Shown one piece after another: positions 6,049 to 6,278 of a stretch of 6,278 bases of DNA. Position 1 is the stretch's first letter; each line of letters starts with the position of its first letter. Made by a program: the position numbers and the translations under genes. This DNA comes from Acetobacteraceae bacterium (GTDB taxonomy: Bacteria; Pseudomonadota; Alphaproteobacteria; Acetobacterales; Acetobacteraceae). The notes beneath the pieces are model-generated. The model was not told where the DNA came from. It did no database searches and saw only the letters and a program-made list of their open reading frames with translations. Location: contig CANJSR010000303.1 in assembly GCA_947476855.1 (NCBI GenBank), forward strand, positions 1 through 6,278. Direction: 5' to 3'.

Positions 6049-6278
6049 TCAGATACCGAAACGGCGCGACAGCGTGAAGCCGGCACCGAAATCGGCGCTG
6101 TCCCGGGTGAAGCCGCGGAAGACATAGGCGCCGATCCGCCAGCCGTCGGCGATGTCATACTCGATCCAGGGTCCGATCTCCAGCACGGCGGTGCCGCTGG
6201 ACGATGACCGGGTCTGCACGTCAAGCGTCAGCCCGACCACGATCCGGCTGGTCACGTCGTAGCCGAGATCGAATGACC
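6049..6278 (-). CDS. C-terminal fragment of a probable outer-membrane beta-barrel protein
   Basis: Only the last 75 residues are inside the window; the gene begins beyond the right edge, and the in-frame GTG at 6255 is probably an internal codon because the frame continues upstream (SFDLGYDVTSRI). The residues alternate hydrophobic and polar in short strands separated by Gly/Asp/Ser-rich turns: GYDVTSRIVVGLTLD, AVLEIGPWIEYDI, WRIGAYVFRGF and DFGAGFTLSRRF. This is typical of antiparallel membrane beta strands ending in an aromatic-containing terminal strand (FTLSRRFGI). I infer an outer-membrane protein, perhaps of the porin or phenol-degradation MetA-like transporter type, but the family cannot be assigned from this fragment. 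It precedes the kinase gene by 7 nt on the same strand, so the three genes probably form one operon and the barrel protein may act in uptake or sensing of the same signal. Confidence 0.6.
   Translation of the reverse strand, partial: SFDLGYDVTSRIVVGLTLDVQTRSSSSGTAVLEIGPWIEYDIADGWRIGAYVFRGFTRDSADFGAGFTLSRRFGI

Noticed and set aside
4527..6077. 516-codon open frame on the plus strand opposite the histidine kinase
   Set aside because: It is antisense to a kinase with every conserved box. The translation is Arg/Gly/His/Asp-rich with no recognisable domain, as expected for a shadow frame in GC-rich DNA.
6042..6224. 61-residue N-terminal extension of the histidine kinase from an ATG at 6224
   Set aside because: It overlaps the end of the upstream barrel-like gene in another frame and has Pro/Ser/Arg-rich composition without any domain; the ATG at 6041 lies just after that gene's stop.

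Overview
The window is GC-rich, densely coded and bacterial. Short inter-gene gaps, a NtrC-type sigma-54 activator, a membrane histidine kinase and what looks like the C-terminus of an outer-membrane beta-barrel indicate a Gram-negative bacterium. An alphaproteobacterium is the likeliest host, but this is inferred from style and composition, not from a marker gene. I saw no RNA genes, insertion sequences, CRISPR arrays or long repeats.

Left half (1-3207): an oxidative-metabolism gene group. A Baeyer-Villiger-type flavin monooxygenase (minus strand, C-terminus cut off by the window edge) lies downstream of a TauD/TfdA-type Fe(II)/2-oxoglutarate dioxygenase on the same strand. Across a 278-bp intergenic region, an NAD-dependent epimerase/dehydratase-type SDR is transcribed divergently. 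All three have intact cofactor or active-site motifs. Together they suggest a pathway that oxygenates and remodels a carbonyl-containing small molecule; the substrate cannot be read from the sequence. No pathway regulator or transporter is visible inside this group.

Right half (3235-6278): a minus-strand signalling operon. It reads from the C-terminal end of a probable outer-membrane protein, through a two-TM sensor histidine kinase 7 nt downstream, to a sigma-54-dependent response regulator whose start overlaps the kinase stop. The regulator very probably starts at a TTG codon (4617) in a TTGA overlap, with a good ribosome-binding site. Two motif variants stand out: the kinase H-box is HSLRNP rather than HExxNP, and the sigma-54 contact loop is GAFTDA rather than GAFTGA. 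The operon converges on the SDR gene with only 27 bp between them.

The two halves are adjacent, but nothing in the sequence proves that the two-component system controls the oxygenase cluster. I found no convincing sigma-54 promoter by eye in the intergenic regions. I did not find a clearly undescribed system. The most promising leads are the uncharacterised BVMO/dioxygenase/SDR combination and the outer-membrane protein-kinase-regulator operon.
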